Positions 5,198 through 5,754 of a stretch of DNA of 5,754 nucleotides are shown here, in pieces. This DNA comes from Acidobacteriota bacterium. GTDB taxonomy: Bacteria; Acidobacteriota; Blastocatellia; Pyrinomonadales; Pyrinomonadaceae. A program made the translations under genes and the position numbers. The DNA lies in contig JAIVGV010000118.1 of assembly GCA_020201365.1 (NCBI GenBank), forward strand, positions 1 to 5,754, in the 5' to 3' direction. Position 1 is the stretch's first letter. The number at the start of each line of letters is the position of its first letter. The notes beneath the pieces are model-generated. The model was given only the letters and a program-made list of their open reading frames with translations, did not search any database and had not been told where the DNA came from.

Positions 5198-5754
5198 ATG
5201 AACGGGCTGCCGAACACGCGCAAGCCAATGCCGATGAAGAAACTAGCCCTCGCCGCGTGCCTCATCGTTTATCAGTCCGCTCAGCTTTACGCTCAGGCGT
5301 CACAAGCGTGGGACGCGCAGCCGCTGGGAGCGACGCCTCAAACGAGCGCGTCCGTACTGGAAGAAGCCGACAATCAGCGCGCGGCGGCTGTGAAACTTTT
5401 CGGCGAGTCGAAGTACGACGCAGCTGTCGCCGCCGCCAAGCGCGCCGCCGAACTGTTCGAGCAAGCAGATGGAGGCGAGAGCGCGGAGACTGCCAAAGCT
5501 CTCTCACTCCTCGCCTATTATTACGATTTCACTGGGCAAGTTAATCAAGCCGAGCCGCTCTTTCGTCGTGCCGTTTCTATTTGGGAGAAGAAACACGGCG
5601 CTGAGTCGGTAGATTATTTTGATGCTCTCAGGCGCTACGCTTCCCTCTTGCACCGGAAAAAACGCGATGATGCGGCGGAGAAGTTCGGTCGCCGCGCCAG
5701 CGAGTTGGGCGCGCGCTTAAAAGTTTGGGAACACGCGACGGCGAAGACTGGGGA
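5198..5754 (+). CDS. Secreted tetratricopeptide-repeat protein, N-terminal part, 3' end outside window
   Basis: The frame from the ATG at 5198 is open to the window end (185 full codons). Seen: a basic start with KK at 14-15, a hydrophobic run LALAACLIVYQSAQL at 16-30 and a likely signal peptidase I site after LYA (residue 32), so the protein is probably exported to the periplasm or outer membrane. From about residue 59, paired amphipathic helices of TPR type follow: QRAAAVKLFGESKYDAAVAAAKRAAELFE, then KALSLLAYYYDFTGQVNQAEPLFRRAVSIWEKKHG, then YFDALRRYASLLHRKKRDDAAEKFGRRA, about 42 residues apart and like kinesin-light-chain TPRs. These are protein-interaction scaffolds; the partner is unknown. 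Start choice is open: 5198 lies four bases past the SDR stop and may be translationally coupled, while MKK at 5234 gives a more typical signal peptide; neither has a clear ribosome site. The later part is visibly more AT-rich than the genes before it. Confidence 0.85.
   Translation, partial: MNGLPNTRKPMPMKKLALAACLIVYQSAQLYAQASQAWDAQPLGATPQTSASVLEEADNQRAAAVKLFGESKYDAAVAAAKRAAELFEQADGGESAETAKALSLLAYYYDFTGQVNQAEPLFRRAVSIWEKKHGAESVDYFDALRRYASLLHRKKRDDAAEKFGRRASELGARLKVWEHATAKTG

Noticed and set aside
5222..5260. Lipobox L-A-A-C in the TPR protein (lipoprotein)
   Set aside because: The cysteine comes only five residues into the hydrophobic run, too early for a lipoprotein signal; the run continues well past it and suits signal peptidase I.
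5191..5544. Read-through of the SDR stop TGA as a second recoding case
   Set aside because: The SDR is complete at its TGA with a normal C-terminus; the frame beyond is arginine-rich noise and the TPR protein uses another frame.

Overview
The window is G+C-rich bacterial chromosomal DNA with six recognisable protein genes, the first and last cut by the window edges, plus a short gene whose reading frame is interrupted by one TGA codon. No rRNA, tRNA, CRISPR array or insertion sequence was seen. Short intergenic spacers, mixed strands, C- and G-ending codons and the gene set (UDP-sugar epimerase, mtnA, a DUF4383-like membrane protein, gatB, an SDR and a TPR protein) suit a soil-type Gram-negative bacterium. 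An Acidobacteriota lineage such as Blastocatellia is my best guess, but it is an inference from general look and not from a marker gene.

Layout. (1) Bases 1-570, plus strand: C-terminal part of an extended-SDR nucleotide-sugar epimerase. (2) 613-1659, minus strand: mtnA, convergent with the epimerase across 42 bases that show no convincing terminator. (3) 1660-1926: intergenic, with a plausible mtnA promoter, a small palindrome at its predicted start point, and a 14-bp perfect inverted repeat just past the next gene. (4) 1927-2313, minus strand: a four-helix membrane protein with an internal duplication. (5) 2314-2556: a divergent control region with a -10 box for each direction, and a GC hairpin in the minus-strand leader. 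(6) 2557-2955, plus strand: a rhodanese-like protein read through an in-frame TGA at 2773-2775. (7) 2908-2986: a long imperfect inverted repeat built of 7-base units, covering the end of the rhodanese gene and the region just before gatB. (8) 2988-4460 gatB, 4474-5193 a short-chain dehydrogenase, and 5198 onward a secreted TPR protein. These run in the same direction with gaps of 13 and 4 bases, so the plus-strand genes from 2557 probably form one operon.

The main point of interest is the rhodanese gene. The TGA falls where related rhodanese-like proteins, as I recall them, carry the second cysteine of a Y-C-x-C-P-x-E motif. The frame stays open and rhodanese-like for 59 codons after it. The RNA right after the TGA can fold into a stem-loop with features of a bacterial SECIS element. 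The best reading is a selenocysteine-containing rhodanese, which a standard gene caller would have truncated or missed. The main alternative is a nonsense mutation that happens to lie at that codon.

Functionally the window mixes housekeeping (GatB in tRNA amidation, MtnA in methionine salvage) with sulfur/selenium chemistry (rhodanese), a general oxidoreductase and envelope proteins. I see no phage, plasmid or defence cluster.
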